Origin: a virus
Virus record (IMG/VR): IMGVR_UViG_3300021389_000070
Location: 1 to 35,336 of that record
DNA length: 35,336 nt
Direction: 5' to 3' (one strand)
Positions within the stretch are counted from its first letter, which is position 1. Each line of letters starts with the position of its first letter. Position numbers and translations under genes: made by a program. Positions 17,046 through 23,262 of the stretch are shown here, in pieces. Under the pieces are notes generated by a model, which was not told the DNA's origin, did no database searches, and saw only the letters and a list, made by a program, of their open reading frames with translations.

Positions 17046-17572
17046 AAAAAAACCTGCATTCCTAACGCTACATTAACTGGTGCATCTTTCATCACTTCTG
17101 AGAACTTATCACTACCCTCATAGTCAGCTATTCTGTAGTGATACTTGTTGCTTATGTCTTTTATTACAGGTCTGTAAAGAACTGCCATTAATTTATGCAA
17201 GTCTTTTACGTCTTTCATATAATTTTCAGCATCTTTAAATGCTCCGTATGATATTTTATCTAGAGATGGTTCAAAACCAAACTCCACAGTAACACCTTTT
17301 GCGTCAGTCATCTTAAATCTGTTTATAAATGGCTTATCTTCCTTGAAACAGTCATTTATGTGACTCAATATGTTGTCAAAAGTGTTAATTGGTATCTTAA
17401 AAGACTCCTTTAAGTCCAATCCACAGAATATTTCTAAAGTTTTCTTGTTGATAAACTCATAATCTTCTGCCTCCTTGTTATCTTCCCATAATTTAGCGTA
17501 TTCTTGGTACTGCTGTACAGTTATGCCACTTAAATCGTTGGGAATACTAATATCAAGTTCTATTTTACTCAT
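16853..17572 (-). CDS. Tail assembly chaperone, zero-frame product (239 aa)
   Basis: This helical 239-aa protein opens MSKIELDISIPNDLSGITVQ. It has QYQEYAKLWEDNKEAEDYEF, INKKTLEIFCGLDLKESFKI and DLHKLMAVLYRPVIKDISNK, then VNVALGMQVFFYRLGTKLSK. This is a recurring protein of Bacteroidota siphoviruses placed at the head of the tail genes. It is the first gene of the leftward virion operon and stops with TGA inside ATGATG. In many long-tailed phages the gene at this place is made in two lengths by frameshifting (G and GT of lambda). The run of nine T at 17044-17052 inside this gene, with an open -1 frame after it, indicates the same here. The role is to hold the tape measure during tail assembly. 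Confidence 0.78.
   Translation of the reverse strand: MSKIELDISIPNDLSGITVQQYQEYAKLWEDNKEAEDYEFINKKTLEIFCGLDLKESFKIPINTFDNILSHINDCFKEDKPFINRFKMTDAKGVTVEFGFEPSLDKISYGAFKDAENYMKDVKDLHKLMAVLYRPVIKDISNKYHYRIADYEGSDKFSEVMKDAPVNVALGMQVFFYRLGTKLSKYTMDSLMEQAKLTTNKEGKQLLEENGEIINRFYASHKTMYEDLTKFQSFHYTNV
17044..17052 (-). promoter_or_regulatory. Slippery run T9 for a -1 ribosomal frameshift
   Basis: On the minus strand the zero frame reads CAG GTT TTT TTT TAT CGT, which contains the ideal X XXY YYZ heptamer (T TTT TTT). Slipping back one base leads to TTT TTT TTA TCG, a frame open for 89 codons to TAA at 16776. This is the only clear slippery site in the gene at a place where both frames stay open. Confidence 0.8.
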
Positions 17573-17613
17573 AATCTTATAACGCTTTTTATGTTTTTTG
17601 TCTTTTTATTAGG

Positions 17614-17640
17614 TTGATAAATAAAATAATACTATATTTG
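17614..17640 (+). promoter_or_regulatory. Promoter for the plus-strand accessory operon
   Basis: TATATTTG at 17633-17640 matches the Bacteroidota -7 consensus TAnnTTTG. A TTG at 17614-17616 lies 16 bp upstream as a weak -33 element. The site is in the divergent gap between the leftward tail operon and the rightward operon, about 45 bp before ATG 17686. Confidence 0.6.
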
Positions 17641-17685
17641 CTAACATCAAAGTCAAATTAATATTAATTATTAACAATTTAAACA

Positions 17686-17847
17686 ATGGATTTAGTAAGA
17701 TATGAAGTAAAAATAGGGTTTTTTAAGGGCTTATTACTAGGTTTAAGGCATTATCCCTTTGAAAACGAAGAAATATACGAAGAAGACATAGTTTTCTACT
17801 TTGGAATCATTCAATTAGTAATAACCAGAATATATCAAAAGAATTAG
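17686..17847 (+). CDS. Small conserved phage protein (53 aa)
   Basis: The 53-aa frame (MDLVRYEVKIGFFKGLLLGL, then RHYPFENEEIYEEDIVFYFG, ending VITRIYQKN) is the first gene after the divergent promoter. Its mixture of aromatic residues with VKIGFFKGLLLGLRHYPF recalls short proteins I know from many flavobacterial phages. Its function is unknown. No classical transmembrane helix is certain, though both halves are hydrophobic. The next gene starts 1 bp after its stop. Confidence 0.75.
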   Translation: MDLVRYEVKIGFFKGLLLGLRHYPFENEEIYEEDIVFYFGIIQLVITRIYQKN

Positions 17848-17848
17848 T

Positions 17849-18208
17849 ATGAATACAAGAGAAAAATGGGCAGAAATGCAAGAAGATGGGCAATACAAGT
17901 ATGTAGAGGAGGTTTTTAGCAATGCTGAAGCTAGAAAAAACATACCTGTGTTTAGTGGAGTACTAAAGTACTTCCCAAATGCTTTAAAAGAAGTAGCTAA
18001 GTGTAGTAAAGCTGGTAATGACCAACATCACCCAGATAAACCATTACATTGGGATATGGATAAGTCTAAAGATGAGTATGATGCTTTAACAAGACACCTT
18101 ATAGACCATACTATAAATCCTATAGATGACGATGGTGTATTACACTTAACTAAAGTAGCTTGGAGAGCTTTAGCTGGATTAGAAAGATATTTAACTAACA
18201 AACATTAA
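17849..18208 (+). CDS. DUF5664-like putative dATP/dGTP diphosphohydrolase
   Basis: In the 119-aa protein, residues 40-115 follow the DUF5664 pattern: YFPNALKEVAKCSKAGNDQH, LTRHLIDHTINPIDDDGVLH and LTKVAWRALAGLERYL. This phage family is annotated as dATP/dGTP diphosphohydrolase-like (all-alpha, MazG-like), with the R-H-L, D-D and H-L-x-x-x-A-W-x-A-L core. A role in trimming host nucleotide pools or excluding a base from phage DNA is possible. No DNA-modification synthesis gene is seen nearby, so the substrate is open. It lies in the first part of the accessory operon, 1 bp after its neighbour. Confidence 0.7.
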   Translation: MNTREKWAEMQEDGQYKYVEEVFSNAEARKNIPVFSGVLKYFPNALKEVAKCSKAGNDQHHPDKPLHWDMDKSKDEYDALTRHLIDHTINPIDDDGVLHLTKVAWRALAGLERYLTNKH

Positions 18209-18219
18209 AACAAATAGAT

Positions 18220-18381
18220 ATGCACAGAAAGAAACTAATACAGAAGTTGCAACAACTGACTGATAAACTACCAGTATCAGATAAAAGAAAAGAAGTGAAG
18301 CAAGACTTACTTGATTTAAAACTAAGTAAAACAGATTATCACTTTATAACACTAAAAGATAAATATAAAAATGAAGAATAA
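18220..18381 (+). CDS. Small Lys-rich protein (53 aa)
   Basis: The 53-aa frame opens MHRKKLIQKLQQLTDKLPVS and ends LKDKYKNEE. It is highly charged and helical, probably a short coiled coil. It lies 11 bp after the DUF5664 gene and overlaps the start of the following membrane peptide by 11 bp. Its function is unknown. Confidence 0.6.
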   Translation: MHRKKLIQKLQQLTDKLPVSDKRKEVKQDLLDLKLSKTDYHFITLKDKYKNEE

Positions 18382-18475
18382 ATCTACAACATTGCAAGGA
18401 GTAATAACATTCTTCTTAGTATCTTCTGTATTAGCATTAGTAATAATATTAACAGTAATAGCAGTAAATAAATAA
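18371..18475 (+). CDS. Single-pass membrane peptide (34 aa)
   Basis: The 34-aa frame MKNKSTTLQGVITFFLVSSV...VNK has one strongly hydrophobic segment from about residue 10 to 31, with Lys at the N-terminus and at the C-terminal end. It overlaps the gene before by 11 bp and is followed 3 bp later by the next gene. Its place far from the lysis genes makes a holin unlikely. An accessory membrane protein is possible. Confidence 0.55.
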   Translation: MKNKSTTLQGVITFFLVSSVLALVIILTVIAVNK

Positions 18476-18478
18476 ATT

Positions 18479-18733
18479 ATGAAAATAGAATACTGCTCTA
18501 GTGATTACTCCTATAATGAATGGGGTAATCTAGGACTTGATTGGAGTAATAGATACAAAGTTAAGTATTGTGTAGAGGCTTACTTATTTAGACAAAGTAA
18601 CTACCTAAAAGGACTCAATAACAAGCACATAATGAAAAGCACTTTTGGATTAATGAGTTATAAATCGATAAAGGAAGATATTGAATTATGGTATAACAAA
18701 TGTATTGGAGCATATAATCAAATCAAATATTAA
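18479..18733 (+). CDS. Hypothetical protein (84 aa), Tyr/Asn/Cys-rich
   Basis: The 84-aa protein opens MKIEYCSSDYSYNEWGNLGL and is rich in Tyr, Trp and Asn, with Cys at 6, 31 and 75. I recognise no family. It is tightly placed in the accessory operon (3 bp after the membrane peptide, 13 bp before the next gene), which supports expression. Confidence 0.6.
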   Translation: MKIEYCSSDYSYNEWGNLGLDWSNRYKVKYCVEAYLFRQSNYLKGLNNKHIMKSTFGLMSYKSIKEDIELWYNKCIGAYNQIKY

Positions 18734-18746
18734 TTATAAATAAATT

Positions 18747-18899
18747 ATGAGTACAAAAAAGAAACATACAACCAAAGAGAGGTTTAAGATTATAGAAAGT
18801 GCTATAACGTCAATATACGTTGCCACTAATAAACTTAACCGAAAAGTAGAAGAACTAGAAAAACAATTAGAAACCTTAATACCAAAAGAAAATGAATAA
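18747..18899 (+). CDS. Small coiled-coil protein (50 aa)
   Basis: The 50-aa frame opens MSTKKKHTTKERFKIIESAI and ends with the heptad-like VEELEKQLETLIPKENE. A basic N-terminus and coiled-coil C-terminus suggest oligomerisation and perhaps nucleic-acid contact. It overlaps the next gene by 8 bp. Function is unknown. Confidence 0.6.
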   Translation: MSTKKKHTTKERFKIIESAITSIYVATNKLNRKVEELEKQLETLIPKENE

Positions 18900-19038
18900 C
18901 TTTGAATTAAAACCAACAGACAAAAAAGACCACTACAGATTCTTCATCAATGGAGTAGATGTAACAGGAGAACAAGAAAGAAGTACCTTTAGACATATCA
19001 TACAAGTTCTAGATAATGGTATAACTACAGGATTATAA
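18892..19038 (+). CDS. Hypothetical protein (48 aa)
   Basis: The frame MNNFELKPTDKKDHYRFFIN...NGITTGL gives 48 residues with a beta-hairpin-like centre (HYRFFINGVDVTG). It overlaps the gene before by 8 bp and the gene after by one base (TAATG), which supports coupled translation. No family is recognised. Confidence 0.6.
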   Translation: MNNFELKPTDKKDHYRFFINGVDVTGEQERSTFRHIIQVLDNGITTGL

Positions 19039-19184
19039 TGACAGATAAGTATAAACTTAGATTAATGCACATCATAGGGTGCATAAAGAACAACTACATC
19101 TCCGAGATAGAAGGATACAATTCCATTCTTAAACTCATAAGAGACTCGGAGAATGATACAGAAACAATAACTATAGATGTATAA
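19038..19184 (+). CDS. Hypothetical protein (48 aa), 3' end duplicated downstream
   Basis: The frame MTDKYKLRLMHIIGCIKNNY...TETITIDV gives 48 residues and is helical. Its last 22 bases (19163-19184) recur exactly at 19652-19673 after the GIY-YIG gene. The gene therefore lies at the left edge of an inserted segment, and its original downstream neighbour was probably the gene now at 19666. No family is recognised. Confidence 0.6.
   Translation: MTDKYKLRLMHIIGCIKNNYISEIEGYNSILKLIRDSENDTETITIDV
19163..19184 (+). repeat. 22-bp direct repeat, left copy, flanking the GIY-YIG gene
   Basis: A 22-bp stretch (starts aacaataactat, ends gatgtataa) is identical to 19652-19673, 489 bp to the right. In both copies it encodes TITIDV-stop and, in another frame, the ATGTATAA start of a downstream gene. 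This is the expected footprint of a homing-endonuclease gene that moved with a piece of target sequence. Confidence 0.85.
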
Positions 19185-19195
19185 ACAAAGTAATT

Positions 19196-19648
19196 ATGGA
19201 AGACAAAAGAAAATATAACAAAGGAACAAAAGGAAACAAAGGAGGTAGACCAAAAGGAAGTCCATTAATGAAGGCTATCGATTTAAGTTGTGAGAAGTTT
19301 ATTAAAGAACTATTAAGTAATGAAATGATTAAAAATAAAGCCATTAAAGAGCATATTAAAAAAGAAAACATAAAAGACTTTCTTTATTTAATAAAAGTTG
19401 GTAAAGATTATAAAATAGGTATTACGTCAAATATATCAAACAGATTTAAACAATATAGAAGTCATAGTGGTTATAATGCAGAGATTATTTACTTGACAAA
19501 AATAAGCAACCCTAATGAGTTGGAAAAACTATTAGTAAATAGATATAGTCACTTATGTACAAGAGGAGATTGGTTTACTTTTAAACAAGAAGATGTACTT
19601 GATTTAATAACATACTCATCAAATTTTATATACAATGAAAGAAGATGA
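19196..19648 (+). CDS. GIY-YIG / T5orf172-type endonuclease with GGRPKG hook
   Basis: In the 150-aa protein, residues 1-25 are basic, with two KG repeats and GGRPKGSPL (AT-hook-like DNA binding). Residues 61-140 match the T5orf172/MUG113 branch of GIY-YIG nucleases: FLYLIKVGKDYKIGITSNIS, NRFKQYRSHSGYNAEIIYL, a Glu in NELEKLLVNRYS and RGDWFTF near the end. The first half of the GIY-YIG motif is replaced by YLI...YKIGIT, as usual in this branch. It is a free-standing mobile endonuclease bracketed by the 22-bp duplication. It lies 11 bp after the upstream stop. Confidence 0.75.
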   Translation: MEDKRKYNKGTKGNKGGRPKGSPLMKAIDLSCEKFIKELLSNEMIKNKAIKEHIKKENIKDFLYLIKVGKDYKIGITSNISNRFKQYRSHSGYNAEIIYLTKISNPNELEKLLVNRYSHLCTRGDWFTFKQEDVLDLITYSSNFIYNERR

Positions 19649-19651
19649 AAT

Positions 19652-19673
19652 AACAATAACTATAGATGTATAA
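19652..19673 (+). repeat. 22-bp direct repeat, right copy
   Basis: This copy is exactly the same as 19163-19184. Here it ends a short in-frame remnant MKEDEITITIDV (ATG at 19635) that overlaps the end of the endonuclease gene. The start codon of the 135-aa gene (ATG 19666) lies inside the repeat. Confidence 0.85.
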
Positions 19674-20073
19674 GACAAGTTGGAGTACAGAACACCTTAA
19701 ACAACTAAAAGACATAACTAACCATAAAGTAATATACGATGGCTATGAGTTTGTATGGATGTCTAAGTTAGATGATGAATGGAATAGACACTATGTAGCT
19801 AACTTTACTAACTATAACAAACCTATGTCTTGGATACACGTAAACGTCTATAAGTGGAATAAAGAATATAAGAATAGACATTCTAAGTATCTAGAAGATA
19901 TGCGTAAAAGTCTGGAGGTAGATATTCGTATAAAGGAGATAAGTAGAATAGCTAATATAAAGACTAAACAAAAGATAAAAGAAATACTAAACCTAAAGCC
20001 AGATATAACCAATAAAGATATATCTGATATATTAGGAGTAACAATAAGAACAATAGAAAGACATAGAAAATGA
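19666..20073 (+). CDS. Hypothetical protein with C-terminal HTH (135 aa)
   Basis: The 135-aa protein has an aromatic N-terminal half (MYKTSWSTEHLKQLKDITNH, YEFVWMSKLDDEWNRHYVAN) of unknown fold. The C-terminal part (EILNLKPDITNKDISDILGV, TIRTIERHRK) reads as a homeodomain/MerR-like helix-turn-helix. The N-terminal half probably belongs to the phage gene present before the insertion. The HTH is like that of the next gene and could come from a mobile module. Its stop overlaps the next ATG (ATGA). Confidence 0.6.
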   Translation: MYKTSWSTEHLKQLKDITNHKVIYDGYEFVWMSKLDDEWNRHYVANFTNYNKPMSWIHVNVYKWNKEYKNRHSKYLEDMRKSLEVDIRIKEISRIANIKTKQKIKEILNLKPDITNKDISDILGVTIRTIERHRK

Positions 20074-20624
20074 AAGAATTTGAAGTAGTGCTTAATAAAT
20101 TAATTAAGGCTGAATCAGAAATAGTTAGGTTAAAAAAAATAATAGAAAAAATAAACCCTAATCCAAAATTAAAAGAACAATACAACAATATTGAAGACAT
20201 CGCAAGAAACAATAATTATTCTAATAAAGATAAGGTTATTATGATTCTCGATATTAACGAAAATATGTCAACCTCAAAAATATCTAAGATAACAAATATA
20301 TCAAAAAGAAGCATACAAAGATACAGGAAATCAATAGGTAAAGTCTATAAGCACCCTTTAAAACCTAATGAATCTAAAATATTAGAATCCAAGACTTATT
20401 TAATGAAGAACAGCAGGAATGGTATGTATAAAATTGGTAAAAGCATTAATCCATCTCGCAGAGAAAAAACATTACAGAGTGAAGAGCCTATGATAAAAAT
20501 AGTAAAAACTTGGAACTACGATATAGAAAAAACACTTCATAAAAAATACTCAAAACAAAGAGTTAGAGGAGAGTGGTTTAAGCTAAGCTATATACAGGTT
20601 AAATATATTTGTACTAATTATTAA
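20070..20624 (+). CDS. HTH + T5orf172/GIY-YIG protein (184 aa)
   Basis: The N-terminal 35 residues are helical (EVVLNKLIKAESEIVRLKKI). Residues 55-95 form an HTH (NENMSTSKISKITNISKRSI, QRYRKSIGKVY). From about 108 to 184 the T5orf172 pattern follows: TYLMKNSRNGMYKIGKSINP, SRREKTLQSEEP, IEKTLHKKYSKQRVRGEWFK. HTH plus nuclease is typical of phage mobile endonucleases. It is the last gene of the plus operon, followed directly by a terminator. Its nuclease domain is clearly distinct in sequence from the one at 19196. Confidence 0.72.
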   Translation: MKEFEVVLNKLIKAESEIVRLKKIIEKINPNPKLKEQYNNIEDIARNNNYSNKDKVIMILDINENMSTSKISKITNISKRSIQRYRKSIGKVYKHPLKPNESKILESKTYLMKNSRNGMYKIGKSINPSRREKTLQSEEPMIKIVKTWNYDIEKTLHKKYSKQRVRGEWFKLSYIQVKYICTNY

Positions 20625-20667
20625 AAAGTGTCGGTACTACCAAGCTTAGTAGCGACAACTTTTTTTT
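20623..20667 (+). terminator. Intrinsic terminator at the end of the plus operon
   Basis: AAAAAGTGTCG pairs with CGACAACTTTTTTTT around an inner CTAC...GTAG stem, with one small bulge, and ends in eight T on the plus strand. The stem begins right at the stop of the 184-aa gene. Because A-runs and T-runs flank both sides, it may also work on the other strand. Confidence 0.8.
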
Positions 20668-20969
20668 GACAAGTGTTGTAAACCAGTACTTTACAAAATA
20701 CAAAATCAGCCCTATAGTAAACTACTTTTTTCTATTTTTTCAGATTTGAATATCCAGTTTTTATTGAAAAGATATTTGGTTGAAATCTAAACATTGGGCA
20801 TCTTACTTCCACCATAACGCATTTTACGTCTATTTTAAGCTATCCTAATAAATTACTAGTATATTGGTATTATTTTAGTGTAAAAGTGTCTTAAATCGCT
20901 TAATTTGGCTTGTTTACCATACATTACCCTACTATATTTAATCCTCAATAACTTACAAAATTATTGCAT
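20668..20969. other. Non-coding gap between two converging operons
   Basis: About 300 bp between facing terminators. I see no open frame of note, no tRNA and no clear repeat. It may be a relic of the insertion that brought in the neighbouring minus-strand island. Confidence 0.5.
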
Positions 20970-20996
20970 AAAAAAAAGCTACTAAAAAAGTAGCTT
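20970..20996 (-). terminator. Intrinsic terminator for the minus-strand island
   Basis: On the minus strand AAGCTAC / GTAGCTT form a perfect 7-bp stem around TTTTTTA, followed directly by TTTTTT. It lies about 30 bp after the last gene of the 22.9-21.0 kb cluster. Confidence 0.85.
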
Positions 20997-21026
20997 AATT
21001 TATATCAATATGTTAGTGTTTTTATA

Positions 21027-21233
21027 TCAAATTTCTATAGTTAATTTATTTATTTGAGGTTTAATAATTTCTACTAATTTAAACGTTTGATACTTTAAAC
21101 GATAACGTGTTAAATCATTAGTTAAAATATATTCTTTAATTGTATTATTTTCTACATTAAATAGAATAAAAGCTTTTTTTGTATTGCTTAATTTTAGTAA
21201 TAAGCTCAGGCTAATTTTATAGGTATTAATCAT
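21027..21233 (-). CDS. Hypothetical protein (68 aa)
   Basis: The 68-aa protein opens MINTYKISLSLLLKLSNTKK and ends QINKLTIEI. It is rich in Ile, Leu, Asn and Lys, mostly beta-strand, with no membrane helix. It is the last gene of the leftward island. Composition is even more AT-rich than the virion genes. Its function is unknown. Confidence 0.5.
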   Translation of the reverse strand: MINTYKISLSLLLKLSNTKKAFILFNVENNTIKEYILTNDLTRYRLKYQTFKLVEIIKPQINKLTIEI

Positions 21234-21245
21234 TTTTATTTATTT

Positions 21246-21842
21246 TTAATTATTAAAATATTTTTGTGTAGTTATCCAAATTATTGCTTGTAGTTCAAAA
21301 CCATTTAAATTTAATTTACTGGCTTTTTTAATTGTAAGGCTTTTAATTTGCTGGTAAGCTGTTTTGCCTATTGAAGAGCTATTAATGCTTATATTGTCTT
21401 TAAAACAAGCTCTTAAATGCCAAATATCAATAGTTAAAAAATCATTGTTTAAATATGCTATATTATTGACAAAATTAAACGTCTTTAAGCTATTGTTTGT
21501 TATGTTAACGTTATTAGCTAAAATATTAAATGCTTTAAATTTGTTTGTATGGAATGTACAAACCTTAATATCTACAGGATGTAAAGCCAGTACAAACGCT
21601 TCGCAAACTTTGTCAGCATCTTTGAGGTTTTGTTTCCATTTGTTACGAGGTGATAAAGCACTAATTACTTGAGAAACCTTGTAAACATCTAAATTGTATT
21701 TTTTAGCTATGTTAGCAGCTTGTTTATTGGCGTTTTTATACCAGTTTAAACCAGCTTTAATATCTTGTTTTGTTGCTATATTAAAAAAAAAGTCTAAATT
21801 TTTACTAATTTTTTGTAGCTTATAATTACTTATTTTCTTCAT
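21246..21842 (-). CDS. HhH-glycosylase-like phage protein (DUF7178-like), 198 aa
   Basis: In the 198-aa basic helical protein, residues 25-75 (GLNWYKNANKQAANIAKKYN, then VSQVISALSPRNKWKQNLKD, ADKVCEAF) resemble a phage family I recall as DUF7178. That family carries the same A-A-L-S-P-x-x-x-W-x-x-N core and a later T-I-D-x-x-x-x-R. Here the latter is FLTIDIWHLRACF, followed by LNGFELQAIIWITTQ. The layout is like endonuclease III/HhH DNA glycosylases, but I see no Fe-S cluster Cys set. A role in DNA repair or base excision is a guess. It abuts the 169-aa gene (stop/start 1 bp apart). Confidence 0.55.
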   Translation of the reverse strand: MKKISNYKLQKISKNLDFFFNIATKQDIKAGLNWYKNANKQAANIAKKYNLDVYKVSQVISALSPRNKWKQNLKDADKVCEAFVLALHPVDIKVCTFHTNKFKAFNILANNVNITNNSLKTFNFVNNIAYLNNDFLTIDIWHLRACFKDNISINSSSIGKTAYQQIKSLTIKKASKLNLNGFELQAIIWITTQKYFNN

Positions 21843-21843
21843 T

Positions 21844-22353
21844 CTATTGCTTTTTTAATGCGTCTATACTATTGTGTAAATAATTAGCTGTAAATAATCT
21901 TTGATTTTTAACAAAATCGTTATTCATATAAAAATAATGCGATTGTCCTATTATTTCAGCGTTAATTAGCTCTTTTTCAAAATACCAATTTTGTGGCAAT
22001 TGGTCCTTTTGTATATTACAAACTATTGACTCTTCAGTAATGGAATAGCCTAAGTTATAATTTAGATGTATATAATCGTGCCAAGCTCGAAAATAATGGT
22101 TTATTTTTTCATTCCCAAAAATAGTATTTTCACTTGCTCCAGTCCAAATGTGTATCTTACCCGTTTTTCTATATATTTTTTTGTGATTTTCAAAAGTAGA
22201 TTGAATGTCTTTTTCGTCAAAATTATCAACCTCAGTAAATACAAATATATGTTTGTGATTTTCAAACCAAGTTTTTATAAAGTCATTTAATTGTCTGGAG
22301 AATGGGGTATTTTTACCTTCTTTTGATGCTAAAAATAAATATTTGCTTTTCAT
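21844..22353 (-). CDS. Hypothetical protein with HDxxH and ExxGQ motifs (169 aa)
   Basis: In the 169-aa protein, after an N-terminal half with KTWFENHKHIFVFTEVDNFD and KTGKIHIWTGASENTIFGNE, there is FRAWHDYIHLNYNLGY and later WYFEKELINAEIIGQSHYFY. The pairing of R-A-x-H-D-x-x-H with a distant E-x-x-G-Q resembles a motif pair seen in other phage-encoded proteins of unknown function and suggests a metal or nucleotide site. It is coupled to the 198-aa gene and may act with it. No function can be named. Confidence 0.5.
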   Translation of the reverse strand: MKSKYLFLASKEGKNTPFSRQLNDFIKTWFENHKHIFVFTEVDNFDEKDIQSTFENHKKIYRKTGKIHIWTGASENTIFGNEKINHYFRAWHDYIHLNYNLGYSITEESIVCNIQKDQLPQNWYFEKELINAEIIGQSHYFYMNNDFVKNQRLFTANYLHNSIDALKKQ

Positions 22354-22357
22354 GGTT

Positions 22358-22564
22358 TTATTGTATTTTAAATGTTACTAATTTGTTTAGGTTACTATTA
22401 TAATACTTTTTTAATCGTATTATAATTAATTTATTTAATTCTATTCTGTTTTTGTGCCACTCGTTTTGCTTTAAACTTTGTCTTAAATTATAGTTTTGCA
22501 GCTCGTTTATTAGCTCTAAAATTCTGGTTAACTTTTCAAATATTTTTATTTTGTCTTTATACAT
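22358..22564 (-). CDS. Hypothetical helical protein (68 aa)
   Basis: The 68-aa protein opens MYKDKIKIFEKLTRILELIN. It is strongly helical and basic with amphipathic repeats (ELNKLIIIRLKKYYNSNLNK). It stops 4 bp before the 169-aa gene. Function is unknown. Confidence 0.5.
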   Translation of the reverse strand: MYKDKIKIFEKLTRILELINELQNYNLRQSLKQNEWHKNRIELNKLIIIRLKKYYNSNLNKLVTFKIQ

Positions 22565-22575
22565 TGTTTAAAGTT

Positions 22576-22662
22576 TTAATTGTTAATAGCGTAAGCTGCA
22601 CCGCTTGCAAGCTCTTTTAAGATTTGATTTGCTTTTTTTAATACTTGTTTAATTGTTTGCAT
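22576..22662 (-). CDS. Possible 28-aa peptide
   Basis: ATG 22662 opens a 28-aa frame MQTIKQVLKKANQILKELAS...AYAINN that fills the gap between two larger genes. It is amphipathic and helical with an Ala-rich end. It is a weak call because of length; spacing and orientation fit. Confidence 0.35.
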   Translation of the reverse strand: MQTIKQVLKKANQILKELASGAAYAINN

Positions 22663-22681
22663 TTTATTTGGTTTTTAGTTA

Positions 22682-22915
22682 TTACTTGTTTAAAATATAG
22701 TTAATTAATGTTTCTTTATTGTCACTACTTAAAGACGTGTACAAATACATAAAAGCTGTTTGACTGTTGCCAAATCTATTACAGTAGTTAGAAAATTTAT
22801 TTCTAAGATGCTGAGCGAGATATTCATCAAAAATATTTTCAATAAATTTATGCTCGTAATTAAACGAATACATTATTACTTTGTCTACAGCGTTAAAATT
22901 TGTTTTGTTTTGCAT
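22682..22915 (-). CDS. Hypothetical protein (77 aa), first gene of the minus island
   Basis: The 77-aa protein opens MQNKTNFNAVDKVIMYSFNY and has YLAQHLRNKFSNYCNRFGNS and TLINYILNK near the end. It is helical, with no known family. It is the promoter-proximal gene of the leftward island, next to the 560-bp AT-rich non-coding region. Upstream, TATTTTTG on the minus strand (22992-22985) could be its -7 element, but no -33 element is seen. Confidence 0.5.
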   Translation of the reverse strand: MQNKTNFNAVDKVIMYSFNYEHKFIENIFDEYLAQHLRNKFSNYCNRFGNSQTAFMYLYTSLSSDNKETLINYILNK

Positions 22916-23119
22916 TTTATAAGATTTTTAATAATTAATAATACTTAAACCTACAAAAAAACATTGGTTTTTGTACTTTTTTGGCAAAAATAAAGTGTTA
23001 AAGTTTGAATTTTTATCATATTACTAAAAAACAAGAAATTTTATTAATTATAATATAATGAAAAGCACCAAAAACTAAGAATAATTCATTGCGAATACTT
23101 CAAAAAACCTGTTAAAATG

Positions 23120-23145
23120 TGTTAACGTTTTGCGAATAATGTAAT
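23120..23145. repeat. 26-bp direct repeat, copy 1
   Basis: This copy starts tgttaacgttttgcg and ends aataatgtaat, identical to 23263-23288. The GTTAAC core is palindromic. Exact identity over 26 bp in non-coding DNA points to a protein-binding site. Confidence 0.85.
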
Positions 23146-23262
23146 TTAGCTGTTTTTAAGTCAATTTTATAGCTAAAAAAACCCACTTTTTTACAAAAAT
23201 CAATCAAAAACAAGCGTAATTTTGTCACTTTTTTATGACTTTGTGTCACTTTTGCTTAAAAA

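Noticed and set aside
22576-22620. tRNA-like stretch (gcaccgcttgcaagctc)
   Set aside because: I could not draw a full cloverleaf, and the stretch is inside a small open frame; no T-loop GTTC sequence is present.
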